From NCBI RefSeq assembly GCF_022965805.1, contig NC_133104.1, positions 23,742,069 to 23,806,068 on the forward strand: 64,000 bases of DNA. The letters run 5' to 3'. Source of the DNA: Primulina eburnea (taxonomy: Eukaryota > Streptophyta > Magnoliopsida > Lamiales > Gesneriaceae). Both the position numbers and the translations under genes were made by a program. The notes below the pieces were generated by a model. That model saw only the letters and a list, made by a program, of their open reading frames with translations. It was not told the DNA's origin and did not search any database. This document shows positions 43,674-55,723 of the stretch, in pieces. Each line of letters opens with the position of its first letter. Position 1 is the stretch's first letter.

Positions 43674-45808
43674 TGTGGGGCCCCGGGTCCGATATCTAAT
43701 AATTATAATTGTAACAAATCAAATGATTTAATAAAATACATAATTTGTTGTTCACAAATCCACATAAACATCGTCAAAATAATTTAATTGTCTCAAATGT
43801 TTGAATATAAGTTTCAACATGCCAAAATAAACTAGTGAACCAAAGAAATCCAAACATCATCACATAGCTCCTAAGACCCGAGAATCCCACTCTAACTCGT
43901 GTCTCCTCGCCTGGAGCTGGACTCTGGCATCCCAAGCCTCGCCTCACCTACCGTCAAGCCCATAAAAACAAGAGGTAGCCGACATGTCGGTGAGTATAAA
44001 CCCAGTATGATACAATCAATAACATATGAGAATTAAAATGACAATTATTTTATATTAGATTCATCAAGATGCAATATAATGCAATGCATGATCAGAAGCT
44101 GTGGGGTATCAATAAATCTCAAGATCAAGTGAATCATCTGGTCATAGGGTACCCAAGGGAATAGAATCACCCAGCAACATCCACCGACTCATCCGCTCGG
44201 GGTAGAGTGCTGTGTTCTACAATCCCAGGACTATGGTGCGCCTATAGAGAGTGTTCAGGCCATAGCAGTGACCTCCGCATACACTATGCCAACTAAACTA
44301 TAGCCCCATACGTCCAACAAATCAATAAATCAAGGCGACCTCCGCCGTATCAAATTTGAATCAAAAAGTGGCTCAATATGCAATGTAATGATGCAAATCA
44401 ATATCATCATTTCGATATCATAATCAACTCATCTCAATACAACAATCATCATCAAATCACCAATAGTTCATCGAGCCATAGAGTTTTCAATTTAACATAA
44501 AAATGATACATTTACCTCGTATGTTACCGACCGTAACATACCTTTCATATATTAACAAAAGAAGATCGAAATGTGTAGGTGAGAAGTCTTGAACCTCTGA
44601 ATTCTACTATAACTCAAGAACTCGGATAATTTATCAAAACAGAGCAATTTCTGTACAAAATTCATAATTAATTCAATAATGCTTCGAATCAAGATCCTCA
44701 ATTTGGATATTCAAGAAAACTTAAATCCCAAAAATTTTGTAAAGAAGGAATCCATTATCATTTCTTAATCGTAATATGCCATAAAAACATTCATTGAATC
44801 ATTTTATCAAACATGTGGCGTGCGTGCTAAAGAATTTAGCTCCTATACTTTGCCATTGGCTTCAATTCCAATTTAAATTCAAACCAACACAATTTCAACA
44901 ACTCCAACATCTCAAATATCAACACAAACATCAATTCTTTCTTCATCCTTTTTCCAAACTTTAATTAAAATATAACATACTTACCCCATCTTGAAGATCT
45001 TGGAGAGAGGATCACAAATCTAACTTCATTTCATAATTTCCTTGAACAACTCTCCCATACATTGAAGAAGAAATTAGAAGATGAAAGGAAAAATGAAGAA
45101 CCCTAGCTCTAAACCGATGGAGTAGGAAAAAGGGAAGAGAAAATGATACAAAAATCCCATCCAAACCTCAAAACACGTTTTTTGTACAAGTGCTGGGCGC
45201 CATGGCGCGTGATTTGGTGCAGGGGCGCGCACCATACTACCCAACACCCAAAGTTTCAGCAACCCGCGCGCTATGGCGCCGGATCCTGCGCGATGGCGGG
45301 CGGTATTCTGCCCAAAACGCATTTTTAGCTTCAGAATTTGCGAAAGTGGTAAACTACAAAGTTGTAGCTCTATGTCTTTTCTTGCAGCTCCCCATATTGC
45401 AGGTCATTTGGAGGTCTGAGTAAAAAGTTATGCCCATTCTCCCAACATGTGTCATTGTAGGAACGACGATACACACGACACACTTCGGGGCGCTTTTGGC
45501 TCGTCTTCCCTAATGATTTGACCAAAACTCAAAATAATAAAGTTATAGCCTTATGTCTTATCTTTCTAATGAAAGTGGCCTCACATCAATTGGATCAATA
45601 TACAAAACATTACGCTAAAAACCACAACTACTGCCACATTTTTCATACCGTTTCTGCACTTCCATTACCTATTTGGCTCAAATTCAACCTTTGATCCTAC
45701 CCATCCATTATCTATTCCATTCTATAACATCATTACCATTCATACCATAACGTAAAGCCAAGAACCATCACAACTACTGCCATATTATATCAAAATTTGG
45801 ATATTACA
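43674..45808 (-). repeat. Left LTR of D (2135 bp)
   Basis: Starts TGTGGGGCCCCGGGTCC and ends TTTGGATATTACA. Its first 970 bp or so match the right LTR at 61234-62240. The polypurine tract ATTCCTCTCCTCTA follows at 45809-45822. Confidence 0.93.
45195..45305 (-). repeat. GC-rich word cluster in D U3
   Basis: GGCGCCATGGCGCG near 45196, GGGGCGCGCACC near 45222, CGCGCTATGGCGCC near 45267 and TGCGCGATGGCGGG near 45287. First and third align about 71 bp apart. Less regular than the arrays of K, C, G and E. I see no clear TATA beside it. Confidence 0.55.
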
Positions 45809-45819
45809 ATTCCTCTCCT

Positions 45820-48108
45820 CTAAAAATAGATTTCGTCCTCGAACTTAATCATCTCTTTCAAGTCTAAGATGTAATGATCAATAGTGAAAATAAAACCGAG
45901 AATAGAATATTTTTGTCTCATTTTATCTTCTAATTCCCAAGTTGCCTCCGCGACACCATGTCTGTTCCACTGTACTTTAACCAATGGTATCAATTTATTT
46001 ATGAGTTGCTTATCTTTTCTATCTAGAATTTGAATCGGTCTCTCAATGTAGCTCAAATTCTGATCTAACTCAACTTCATCGGGTGGAAGTACATGAGAAG
46101 GATCTGGATGATATTTCCTCAACATGGACACATGAAAAACATCATGAACACCTGATAACGCAGGAAGAAGAGCTAATCTATAAGCCAAATCACCAACACG
46201 TTCCAAAATCTCATACGGACCTATGAATCTTGGTGATAATTTACCCTTCTTTCCAAATCTAACTGTACCACGAAAAGGAGATATTTTCAGAAAAACTCTG
46301 TCACCTTTCTCAAAAATCAACGGTCGTCTCCTGATGTTCGCATACTTAGCCTGTCTATCCTGAGCAGCTCTCATACGACTCTGAATCAATTTCACCTTCT
46401 CTGTCATATCTCTTATCATATCAGGTCCTACAATTGGTGCTTCAGATAAATCGTCCCAATACAGAGGAGATCGACACTTCCTGCCATATAGTGCTTCAAA
46501 TGGTGACATTCCAATACTCACTTGATAACTGTTGTTATAAGAAAACTCGACGAGTGGTAATGAATCGTGCCAACCAATACCAAAATCCATAACTACAGCT
46601 CTCAGCATATCCTCTAATGTCTGAATAGTACTTTCTGACTGTCCGTCTGTCTGAGGATGATATGTTGTACTCAAATGCAAACGAGTACCAAGGGCCTCTT
46701 GTAAACTCTGACAAAAATAAGAAGAAAATCTGGGATCACGATCTGATACAATTGACTTATGTACACCATGCAATCTCAAAACTTCTCTGATGTAAAATAT
46801 GGCCATCTGATCATGCCTATATGTCATCTGATAAGGAATGAAACATGAAGACTTAGTTAATCTGTCAACGATAACCCAAATTGCATCGCAACCCCTCAAC
46901 GACCTTGGCAATTTCATGACAAAGTCCATGGTGATATGATCCCACTTCCATTCTGGAACTTTAAGGCTATGCAAAAGACCTCCTGGTCGCTTTCTTTCTG
47001 CTTTCACTTGTTGACAATTCAAACAACGAGATACAAATTTTGCGATGTCAGATTTCATTCTTTTACACCAAAATTGTTTCTTCAAGTCATTGTACATCTT
47101 TTTACTTCCAGGGTGTACACTTAATTTACTGCAATGAGCATCACGCAAAATCTGTATCCTCAACTCTGAAATATTAGGAACTACAATACGATCATTCACA
47201 AACAAAATACCCTCATTATTGACCTGAAATTCTGATCGATGTCCTGATTTGACGAGTTCAACTGATTTCTGAATGATTTGATCTAACTTTTGGGCCTCTT
47301 TAATTTTTACAAACAACTCGGGCTCTGCCTGAATCATAAATACTCTTACAGGTTGAATATCTACCACAAAATCCAAACCAGAAAGACAACATTCTTCTAC
47401 TAGATCAGATACACTGCTAGTGATCAAAGAAATATTACATACTTTTCTGCTCAAAGTATCGGCTGCTGCATTAGACTTTCCTGGATAATATTTTATTTCG
47501 CAATCATAGTCTTTCAACAAATCTAACCAACGCCTCTGTCTCATGTTCAACTCTGCTTGTGAAAAGAGGTATTTCAAACTCTTATGATCAGTGAATATCT
47601 CAAATTTCTCACCGTACAAGTAGTGACGCCAAATCTTTAAGGCAAAAACCACTGCTGCTAATTCCAAGTCATGCACTGGGTATCTAGACTCATGTGGCTT
47701 CAACTGTCGTGAAGCATAGGCAACCACACGGCCATGCTGCATTAATACACAACCCAGTCCTTGATGTGAAGCATCAGTGTGCACTGTAAATCCTCCTACA
47801 CCTGATGGAATAGTCAGAACAAGAGCACTAATCAATCTCTTCTTAAGTTCAACAAAACTATTCTCACATGCCTGTGACCAAATAAATGGTGCATTATTTT
47901 GTGTCAGTTGGGTAATTGGCCTAGCAATCTGTGATAATCCTTCAATAAATCTGCGAGAATAGCCTGCCAAACCCATAAAACTATGTACCTCAGGAGCTGA
48001 TGTCGGTCTAGACCAATTGATGACTGCCTCAACTTTACTCGGATCAACTGATATACTAGCACTCGAAATAACATGTCCAAGAAATACCACTCTATCCAAC
48101 CAAAACTC
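45820..48108 (-). CDS. D pol: end of RT, RNase H, integrase, chromodomain-like tail
   Basis: An open frame of more than 750 codons (stop at 45820), the longest in the window. It begins just after the TGA at 48106-48108 in the RT thumb, so it lacks its own start. In order: LGHVIS and GLAGYSRRF (end of RT); [20 protein letters not shown] and ADTLSRK (RNase H); [10 protein letters not shown]...C-L-N-C (integrase zinc site); [21 protein letters not shown] and QTLEDML (integrase core); RFIGPYEIL (GPY/F); [16 protein letters not shown] (chromodomain-like). The C terminus runs about 25 residues past the usual YPxLF end, almost to the polypurine tract. All integrase signature residues are visible. 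Not functional alone because RT is broken. Confidence 0.93.
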   Translation of the reverse strand, partial: EFWLDRVVFLGHVISSASISVDPSKVEAVINWSRPTSAPEVHSFMGLAGYSRRFIEGLSQIARPITQLTQNNAPFIWSQACENSFVELKKRLISALVLTIPSGVGGFTVHTDASHQGLGCVLMQHGRVVAYASRQLKPHESRYPVHDLELAAVVFALKIWRHYLYGEKFEIFTDHKSLKYLFSQAELNMRQRRWLDLLKDYDCEIKYYPGKSNAAADTLSRKVCNISLITSSVSDLVEECCLSGLDFVVDIQPVRVFMIQAEPELFVKIKEAQKLDQIIQKSVELVKSGHRSEFQVNNEGILFVNDRIVVPNISELRIQILRDAHCSKLSVHPGSKKMYNDLKKQFWCKRMKSDIAKFVSRCLNCQQVKAERKRPGGLLHSLKVPEWKWDHITMDFVMKLPRSLRGCDAIWVIVDRLTKSSCFIPYQMTYRHDQMAIFYIREVLRLHGVHKSIVSDRDPRFSSYFCQSLQEALGTRLHLSTTYHPQTDGQSESTIQTLEDMLRAVVMDFGIGWHDSLPLVEFSYNNSYQVSIGMSPFEALYGRKCRSPLYWDDLSEAPIVGPDMIRDMTEKVKLIQSRMRAAQDRQAKYANIRRRPLIFEKGDRVFLKISPFRGTVRFGKKGKLSPRFIGPYEILERVGDLAYRLALLPALSGVHDVFHVSMLRKYHPDPSHVLPPDEVELDQNLSYIERPIQILDRKDKQLINKLIPLVKVQWNRHGVAEATWELEDKMRQKYSILGFIFTIDHYILDLKEMIKFEDEIYF

Positions 48109-48888
48109 TCATTTAGATAATTTAGCATACAACTTTTCAGTTCTCAAAATCTGCAGTACAACTCTCAAGTGTTCGACATGCTCAATTTCAGATTTTGAAT
48201 AAATAAGAATATCATCAATGAAGATCACAACAAATTTATCTATATACCGTTGAAACACACGGTTCATCAAATCCATAAATACCGCAGGTGCATTGGTCAA
48301 CCCAAAAGGCATAACCAAAAATTCAAAATGCCCATACCTGGTACGAAAAGCAGTCTTAGGCACATCTGCCTCTCTAACTCTTAACTGATGATATCCGGAT
48401 CTTAAATCAATCTTAGAATATACTAAAGAACCCTGCAACTGGTCAAAGAGATCATCAATCCTTGGCAAAGGATACTTATTCTATACCGTGGCTTTATTCA
48501 ACTGTCTATAATCGACACAAAGCCTCATAGACCCGTCTTTCTTCTTCACGAATAAAACCGGAGCACCCCAAGGTGAAACACTTGGTCTTATATATCCTTT
48601 ATCCAATAGATCCTCAAGTTGTTCCTTTAGTTCCTTCAGTTCAATTGGCGCCATCCTAAAAGGAGCTCTAGAAATAGGCTGTGTACCTGGCATCAACTCG
48701 ATGTTGAACTCAACCTCTCGGACTGGAGGAAATCCTGGAATTTCATCTGGAAATACATATTAAAATTCACTAAAAATTGGAATATCTGCAAATTTAGGTA
48801 CTGACCTTGAAATATCAATCGCATAAACCAAGAAACATTCGGCTCCTTTCTGCAACAAATGAGTCATGGACAAAACAGATATCAAAGG
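48109..48888 (-). pseudogene. D protease-RT linker and RT core
   Basis: From the E insertion at 48888 leftwards: MTHLLQKGAECFLVY, a stop near 48762 in [43 protein letters not shown] and [16 protein letters not shown] at about 48482 stands where AAG or AAA is expected in KATVKNKYP. Then [24 protein letters not shown] and the catalytic [10 protein letters not shown] near 48210, to a TGA at 48108 in place of the Cys of KLSKCE. Three nonsense codons in one frame, plus the E insertion. Confidence 0.93.
48884..48888. repeat. Target-site duplication AAAGG of E, left copy
   Basis: AAAGG at 48884-48888 recurs at 59427-59431. Both flanks are D pol, in the protease-RT linker. Confidence 0.95.
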
Positions 48889-50253
48889 TGTGGGGACCCG
48901 GACGATAATCATCTTTTTAATCATGATTGGGACTAATTAATCAATTATAGTAAACAGGGTCTAATTAATTTTTTTTTTTAAAATGCGGAAGGTAATGGAA
49001 TCAAACTCCTATACATATCAGTATAAAAGTATAAATCTCATAAAATATACAATCATACATACTCAGGTTCAACAACTAATATCCAGTGTTTAAACCCTAT
49101 CTCTAGTCCAAGTCCGTAGTCTCCACTCTAACTCGATCTTTCTTCACCTCTGTGACCCTGTACCTGTCCCACCTGTTGTCATGCACACATACAAACAAGA
49201 CAACAGCCGGATAACTCCGATGAGGTACACATATCCCAGTATAAACAATGTATTAAATGCAATCATATAAAACATATATAAAATCATAAACAAACATCAA
49301 CACATGTATCTAGTCTGAATACATGAATCAATGACTCGTGATCTAATCTTATTTTATCTCAAATCTAGGGATCCCAATCTAATTTAAACTTTGGTATGCT
49401 GTATCGAGTGTCTGAGATAGACGTCGATCTACATCTAAGGCTCTTCGATACACCGTAAGTGTAGAGTCTTATCGGTTCTGAGAAAGACTCGGCGGTTCTG
49501 CCCTAGCTAGGCTGATCTGCCCTAGACTCGGACTCTGACTTTGTTCTAAGTCAATAAATTAACATATCAATCTGATAATCTGCAAATATCCATGCAATAA
49601 AATAAAGTATGTGATTTAGGGAAACTCAAGTCAAACCTAACTCGAGTTGTGCAATCCCGAATCAACATTTATTTATACCTTTCTTGCTGTCGAGCTGGTA
49701 CAATCAAAGTCTTGATTCAAAGTCTGTCACTGTTCAATCTAGCAATGACAATATCAATATTCTGTATCAATATTCTAATAAAATCACAATGTCTCTGTTT
49801 TATCAAATTCTGACAGTACAACAGTACAATCTGGCGATACTGATAATACTAAATCAGTCTATATCTATTCCAAACATTTACAATCAACCACCGTACAAAC
49901 CTGATATCAATTCTAGTCAATTTCATTCTGAAATTCATAACAATTCCATAATCAGTCTGTTTCTTAATCTGACTTCGATTCTACGCTGTCTAACATGTCA
50001 AGAACAACATATATGATGTGTATTCAATTCTAACAACATCATAATTTCAAAACATGTCAAAACGTAGTAAAACTTACGTCCAGTTATAGCCTGCGTTGCT
50101 AGGAACTCGATACCGAAGGCGGAATTAAAATCTAACGGACGGATTTCTCACAAAAGGCGTAAGGATTTTCACTCTTTTCCACAAACACTTTTCTCGATTA
50201 TATTCTGAGGATTCTGAAGAATTTCGTTTGTATATATGTATATATATATATAT
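48889..50253 (-). repeat. Left LTR of E, first part
   Basis: Starts TGTGGGGACCCGGACG and matches 57726-59090 closely. It ends in the TA tract (50231-50253) where F is inserted. The 110-codon frame at 49684 is repeated in the right LTR and matches no family. Confidence 0.93.
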
Positions 50254-50960
50254 TGTGGGGGCCCGGACGCTAATCATGTTCTTAATCAGTTTTTGGGACT
50301 AATTAATCAATTATAAAACAGGGTCTAAAATTTTTTTTTTTTAAAATACAAAGCGGAAACGTAATGTAATTTACTCAAATTACATATTAAACATGAACAT
50401 ACATCTCAGTATAAAAGTACAAGTCCTGTACAACATACATTTATTCAACTAGGGTTTAACAACTAATATCAAGTGTCTAACCCTATCTCTAAACCAAGTC
50501 CGGAATCACCACGCTAAACTCGTCTTCTCTCATCCTCTTCTTGACCCTGATCCAGCCCCACCTGTTGTCATGCACACATACAAAACAAGACAACAGCCGG
50601 ATAACTCCGGTGAGATATAAACATCCCAGTATAAACAATGTAAACATGCAGTCATATAAAAGCATATACGAAAGCATATAAGAAGTATTCATAACATGTC
50701 TCAAATCAGAAACATAAATTCATATCAAACATTCAATAATCATGAATGGCATAAACAATGTAAATCAACATGTCATATCAGACTCAACTCAACCGACGCG
50801 TCATCATCAGACTCGACTCCACTGACGCGTCGTCTCAAACTCGACTCAACTCTATCCTAGGGATCCCGATGTCTGGATATAGGTATTATATCGAATCTCA
50901 GTCGATAGGAATGAATCAATCCCTAAACGGCATCGATATAATTCATATATCAGTGTCTGG

Positions 50961-51210
50961 GCGAATCTGCCGCAGAATTGACGACTCAGTCAATAACCTG
51001 ACGAATCAGCCAGTAATTAGGCGAATCAGCCAATAATCAGACAACTCAGCCTGTAATTAAGCGAATCAGCTTATGTTTAGACGAATCAGTCAATCACCAG
51101 ACGAATCAGCCGGTGACTAGGCGAATCAGCCTATAATAAGACGAATCAGTCAATAACCCGACGAATCAGTCGGTGACTAGGCGAATCAGCCTATGACTCA
51201 ACGACTCAGT
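50961..51210 (-). repeat. 20-bp minisatellite in solo LTR F
   Basis: At least twelve units start every 20 bp exactly from 50961 (50961, 50981, 51001 ... 51201). Consensus is about RCGAATCAGYC-N3-AnTAG, with the RCGAATCAG part best kept. There are no indels between units although the second half of the unit varies. Looser copies continue to about 51260. Absent from the E and C LTRs. Confidence 0.9.
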
Positions 51211-52096
51211 AATCAATACATACAGTCAGTATCTAAGCAAATCAGTCAATGACTAGCGAATCAGCAGTCATTACATGCAGTAGCTATAAATCAATAGGCT
51301 ACAAATATCAATCTTATCACACAGTAGCTATAAATCAATAAACTACAATCATAAGTCTGATCAATTACAAGTATCAATGCAATAAGTAAAAGTATGTGAT
51401 TTAGGGAAACTCGAGTCAAACCTCACTCGAGTTGTGCAATCCCAACTCAACATTAATTTATACCTTTCTTTCTAATACTCTGACCTTGTCGAAGTCTCGA
51501 ACTCAAAGCCTGTCAATAATCAATCTGACAATCACAATATCGAGGGTATGGTATCAATACACCACTCAATTTATACTGGATACAAACAGAATTCAATCAA
51601 ATTCTGTTTCAACAACATAACATCATAATCTTAATATATCCAGCCCTATCATATCAGTCAGATATCAATTCTAATATCCCATAATCGATAACCACTCAAT
51701 CTGGATATCAATTCTTATTCAATCTTATTCTGAAATCATAACAAGTTCATAATCAGTCCGTTTCTTAATCTGACTTCGATTCTACGCTGTCTAACATGTC
51801 AAGAACAACATATATGAGTTCCATTCAATTCTGACAATACCATAATTTCAAAGCATGTCAAAACGTAGTAAAACTTACGTCCAGTTGTAGCCTACGTTGC
51901 TAGGAACTCGATACCGAAGTCGGATTCAAATTCAGACGGACGGATTGAAAGATAAAGGCGTAAGGATTTTCGGAACCTCTCTTGCCCCTTTTCTCGATTC
52001 TTCATTTCTGAGGAAAGCTTTGCATGCATCTATATATATCTATACACTTCGCGCATGCAACAAGACAAGTGGTTCATTTTCCGCAAGACACGCAAC

Positions 52097-52251
52097 ACCA
52101 CGGGTGCGGTCGCGTAAGCACCGTGGGTGCGGTCTTGCACCGCGGGTACGGTCGCGTTAGCACCACGGGTGCGGTCATCCTACTGTATCGATTCTTTCAA
52201 ATTCCCGTAGCACCACCGCGGGTGCGGTCCTCCCCTTACCGCGGGTGCGGT
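52097..52251 (-). promoter_or_regulatory. U3 array of F and TATA-rich site
   Basis: ACCRCGGGTGCGGT words at 52097, 52120, 52139, 52162, 52215 and 52238: pairs 23 bp apart, with 42 and 76 bp between pair starts. On minus, the TATA-rich CTATATATATCTATAC at 52030-52048 lies just downstream. Confidence 0.88.
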
Positions 52252-52382
52252 CTGGCATGCTCATATCTTTCATAATTTTATTTCTAACTACATTTCTCGG
52301 TGTCCCGATTAATCCCGTCATAATCACATGAAATGATAAAACAATCATCGTTAATTGCAGTGATTAATTCTTGGGCATTACA

Positions 52383-52394
52383 TATATATATATA

Positions 52395-52449
<55 letters not shown>

Positions 52450-52889
52450 GTTGCATGATTTCAAAACGTGGCCTCTTCCTTTGCAAAACATGTCGAATCG
52501 CGGGTGCGGTAGCTTCCCGACCACGGTTGCGCTCATGCTTCGGCAGTCTTATCTATTTGCTGAAATTGCACGACCGCAAGTGCGGTCTTGTTCGCACCGC
52601 GGGTGCGGTCTTGTTCGCACCGCGGGTGCGGTCTTGCACCGCTGTGCGGTCTTGTTCTCACCGCGGGTGCGGTCTCAGTTTTTCAAAAATTGCTACCCTA
52701 CTGGACATGCACCGCGGGTGCGGTGTCTTCCTTAGCACGGGTGCGGTGTTGCTTCGACAACACATGCTGAAATTCAAAATAAATAGCCGCACATTCTCTT
52801 ATATCGTGTCTCAGTTGGCCCTTTCGTAATCACGTTAAATTATAAGTCAATAATCCTTGATTAACAGTGATTAATTCTCGGGCATTACA
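52383..52889 (-). repeat. Left LTR of E, second part with U3 array
   Basis: TA tract 52383-52448, then words at 52497, 52520, 52573, 52596, 52619, 52638, 52660, 52711 and 52734, mostly 23 bp paired. Ends CTCGGGCATTACA. The right LTR has five words in the same region, so this copy has expanded or the other has shrunk. Confidence 0.9.
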
Positions 52890-52906
52890 TTTCTCCCCCC
52901 CTAAGA
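52890..52906 (-). other. Polypurine tract of E
   Basis: TTTCTCCCCCCCTAAG on plus, beside the left LTR, followed by ATTTCGTCCTCGAAAT. Confidence 0.92.
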
Positions 52907-52984
52907 TACGATTTCGTCCTCGAAATCACAGGCATCTCATTCGTATCAATAAAGAGTATAAACATAACTGTATAAGAATTTACA

Positions 52985-54577
52985 TCAGTGAAACAATGCT
53001 GGAAATTCTTGTCTCATATCAGATTCAGTTTCCCAAGTGGCTTCTTCAACACCATGACGAGTCCATTGAACTTTCACAAGAGGAATCATCTTTGTTCTGA
53101 GCTGTTTTTCTTTACGATCAATAATCCATATCGGTTTCTCGACATAACTCAATGTCTCATCCAGCTCGGTCTCGTCGGGTTGAATCACGTGAGAATCATC
53201 AGGGAGATATTTTCGCAGCATCGATCAATGAAAGACATCATGTATCCCAGATAATGAAGGTGGTAAAGCGAGTCGATAGGCACGATCTCCTATCTTCTCG
53301 AGGATCTCATAAGGCCCAATGTATCGTGGAGACAGTTTCCCTTTCTTGTCAAATCTGACAACTCCTCTGAAAGGTGAAATCTTCAAGAAAACTCGATCTC
53401 CTGCCTCAAATACCAACGGTCTACGTCGAACATTGGGATATTTGGCATGTCTGTCTTGCGCTGCCTTCATTTTCTTTCGAATTAGCTTCACTTTTTCTGT
53501 CATATCTCTGATCATATCTGGTCCAATCTCAGGCACTTCATAGATATCATCCTAATAAAGAGGGGATCTGCACTTCTTTCCGTACAACGCTTCAAATGGT
53601 GCCATCTCAATACTCGTCGGATAGCTGTTGTTGTACGAAAACTCACAAAGCGGCAATGCATCTTGCCAATTAGTGCTAAAATCTAGCACTACTGCTCTCA
53701 GCATATCCTCCAATTTCTGGATAGTCCGCTCTGACTGTCCGTCGGTCTGTGGATGATATGCGGTACTCAAATGTAACTTCGTAACGAGAGCGTGCTGCAA
53801 ACTCTGCCAGAAGTGTGAAGTAAATCGAGGATCACGATCTGATACAATTGACTTCGGCACTCCATGCAATCTGACCACTTCTCTGACATAGATCTCTGTC
53901 ATCTGGTCAAATCTGTACGTCATCTTGTACGGTATAAAACATGCAGATTTGGTTAATCTGTCAATCACGACCCAAATCGCATCACAACCTTTGGAGGAAC
54001 ATGGCAACTGTGTCACAAAGTCCATGGAAATATGATTCCATTTCCATTCAGGAATGGACAATCTCTATAATAAATCTCCTGGTTTCTTTCTTTCTGCTTT
54101 CACCTGTTGGCAATTCAGACATTTGGAAACAAATTCGGCGATATCAGTCTTCATTTGTTTCCACCAGAACTGTCCTTTCAAATCTTTATACATCTTTCTG
54201 CCACCCGGATGAATACTGAATCGATTGTTGTGCGCTTCTGACAATATCTTTCGTCTCAAATCTGAAACATTCGGCACCACCAGACGATTATTCACATACA
54301 AGATGTTATCACGTACTTGATACTTCGATCAATGTCCTGTTCTAACCATCGATACTGATTTCTGTACATTCTGATCAACTTTCTGAGCTGCCTTAATTTT
54401 CATAATCAGCTCTGGTTCTACTTGCACCGTATAAAGTATCAACGGTCTATAATCTGTTTCAAATTCTAATCCAGACAAACAGCAGTCTTCTATCAAATTT
54501 GAAACACCAATCGTCGATAAGGATAAAGAACATACCTTTCGACTCAGTGCATCATCTGCTGCATTAGACTTTCCTGG
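52985..54577 (-). pseudogene. E integrase and chromodomain-like tail
   Basis: On minus: the continuation of RNase H after a stop, PGKSNAADDALSRK; a stop near 54331 in GH*SKY; VNNRLVVPNVSDL; HPGGRKMYKD...C-L-N-C (zinc site); a stop at 54062; ISMDFVTQLP and [11 protein letters not shown] with QKLEDML (core); a stop near 53537; RYIGPYEIL (GPY/F); a stop near 53222; tail VKVQWTRHGVEEATWE and FPALF, ending 52985. All domains are present and largely one frame apart from nonsense codons. D carries the same architecture intact. Confidence 0.93.
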
Positions 54578-55723
54578 TTAGTATTTGATTTCACAATCAA
54601 AATCTTTAAGTAAATCAAGCCATATTCGTTGCCTCATATTTAATTCAGATTGTGAAAACAGATATTTCAAACTCTTATGATCAGAATATATCTCAAAATT
54701 TTCCCCATAAAGATAGTGTCGCCATATCTTTAATGCAAAGACAATGGCTGCCAATTCTAGATCATGAATTGGATAACGAGTCTCATGTGGTTTAAGCTGT
54801 CTTGAAGCATAAGCGATAACATGCCCTCGTTGCATCAGCACACATCCCAACCCTCTGTGAGAAGCGTCGCAATAAACCACAAAATCACCAGTACCGGATG
54901 GAATAGTCAACACCGGTGCACTGGTCAACCTCTTCTTCAACTCCAGAAAACTGGTCTCACACTCTTCAGACCAAACAAATGGAGCGTTCTTCTGAGTCAG
55001 CTGAGTAATTGGTTTAGCTATACTCGAGAAATCTTTAATGAATCGACGGTAATATCCTGCTAAACCCATGAAACTGCGAATTTCAGGTACTGATGTCGGT
55101 CTTGGCCAATAAATCACGGCTTCCATTTTACTGGGATCAACTGATATCCCATCTCCGGATATAATATGACCCAGAAATACTACCTGTCTTAGCCAAAACT
55201 CACATTTCGACAGTTTAGCATATAACTTCTCAGCCCTTAGAATTCGCAACACAGTTCTTAGATGCTCAGCATGCTCACTCATATTCTTTGAATAAATCAA
55301 AATATCATCGATGAAAATAATCACAAAATCATCGAGATATTTCTGGAAGATACGGTTCATTAATCCCATAAACACAGCTGGAGCATTCGTCAAACCAAAC
55401 GGCATGACCATAAATTCATAGTGTCCATACCTGGTTCTGAATGTCGTCTTTGAGATATCAGAATCTCTGACTCTCAGCTGATGATATCCCGATCTCAAAT
55501 CGATCTTGGAATGTACTGAAGAACCCTGCAACTGATCGAATAAATCATCTATACGAGGCAAAGGATATTTATTCTTTACCGTTGCCTTGTTCAGTTGCCG
55601 ATAGTCGATGCAGAGTCTCATCGAACCATATTTCTTTCTTACGAATAATACTGGAGCACCCCAAGGAGACACACTCGGTCTGATGTACCCCTTGGCCAGT
55701 AAATCTTCCAACTGATCCTTCAA
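54578..55723 (-). pseudogene. E reverse transcriptase and RNase H
   Basis: A 381-codon frame: [53 protein letters not shown], catalytic [10 protein letters not shown] near 55300, [10 protein letters not shown], then RNase [11 protein letters not shown] and [10 protein letters not shown] (T of TDHKSL replaced by S). A TAA at 54578 ends it in EIKY*PGKSN. A frameshift near 55723 separates it from the linker. RT motifs are complete. Confidence 0.95.

Larger units (their letters stand above)
50254..52382 (-). mobile_element. Solo LTR F, inserted in the E LTR
   Basis: 2129 bp, starts TGTGGGGGCCCGGACGC and ends TTGGGCATTACA, with TATAT on both sides (50249-50253 and 52383-52387). No internal region, so it arose by LTR-LTR recombination or is a lone LTR. 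Related to E and C by its termini and array words. Confidence 0.93.

Noticed and set aside
49684..50016. 110-codon frame, also at 58520
   Set aside because: It lies inside the E LTR and is duplicated with it; no domain, rich in Ile, Ser and Asn as expected from the base composition.
52371..52829. Proteins with repeated HRGCG, TAGAV or YIYIYI peptides
   Set aside because: They are translations of the GC word arrays and TA tracts.
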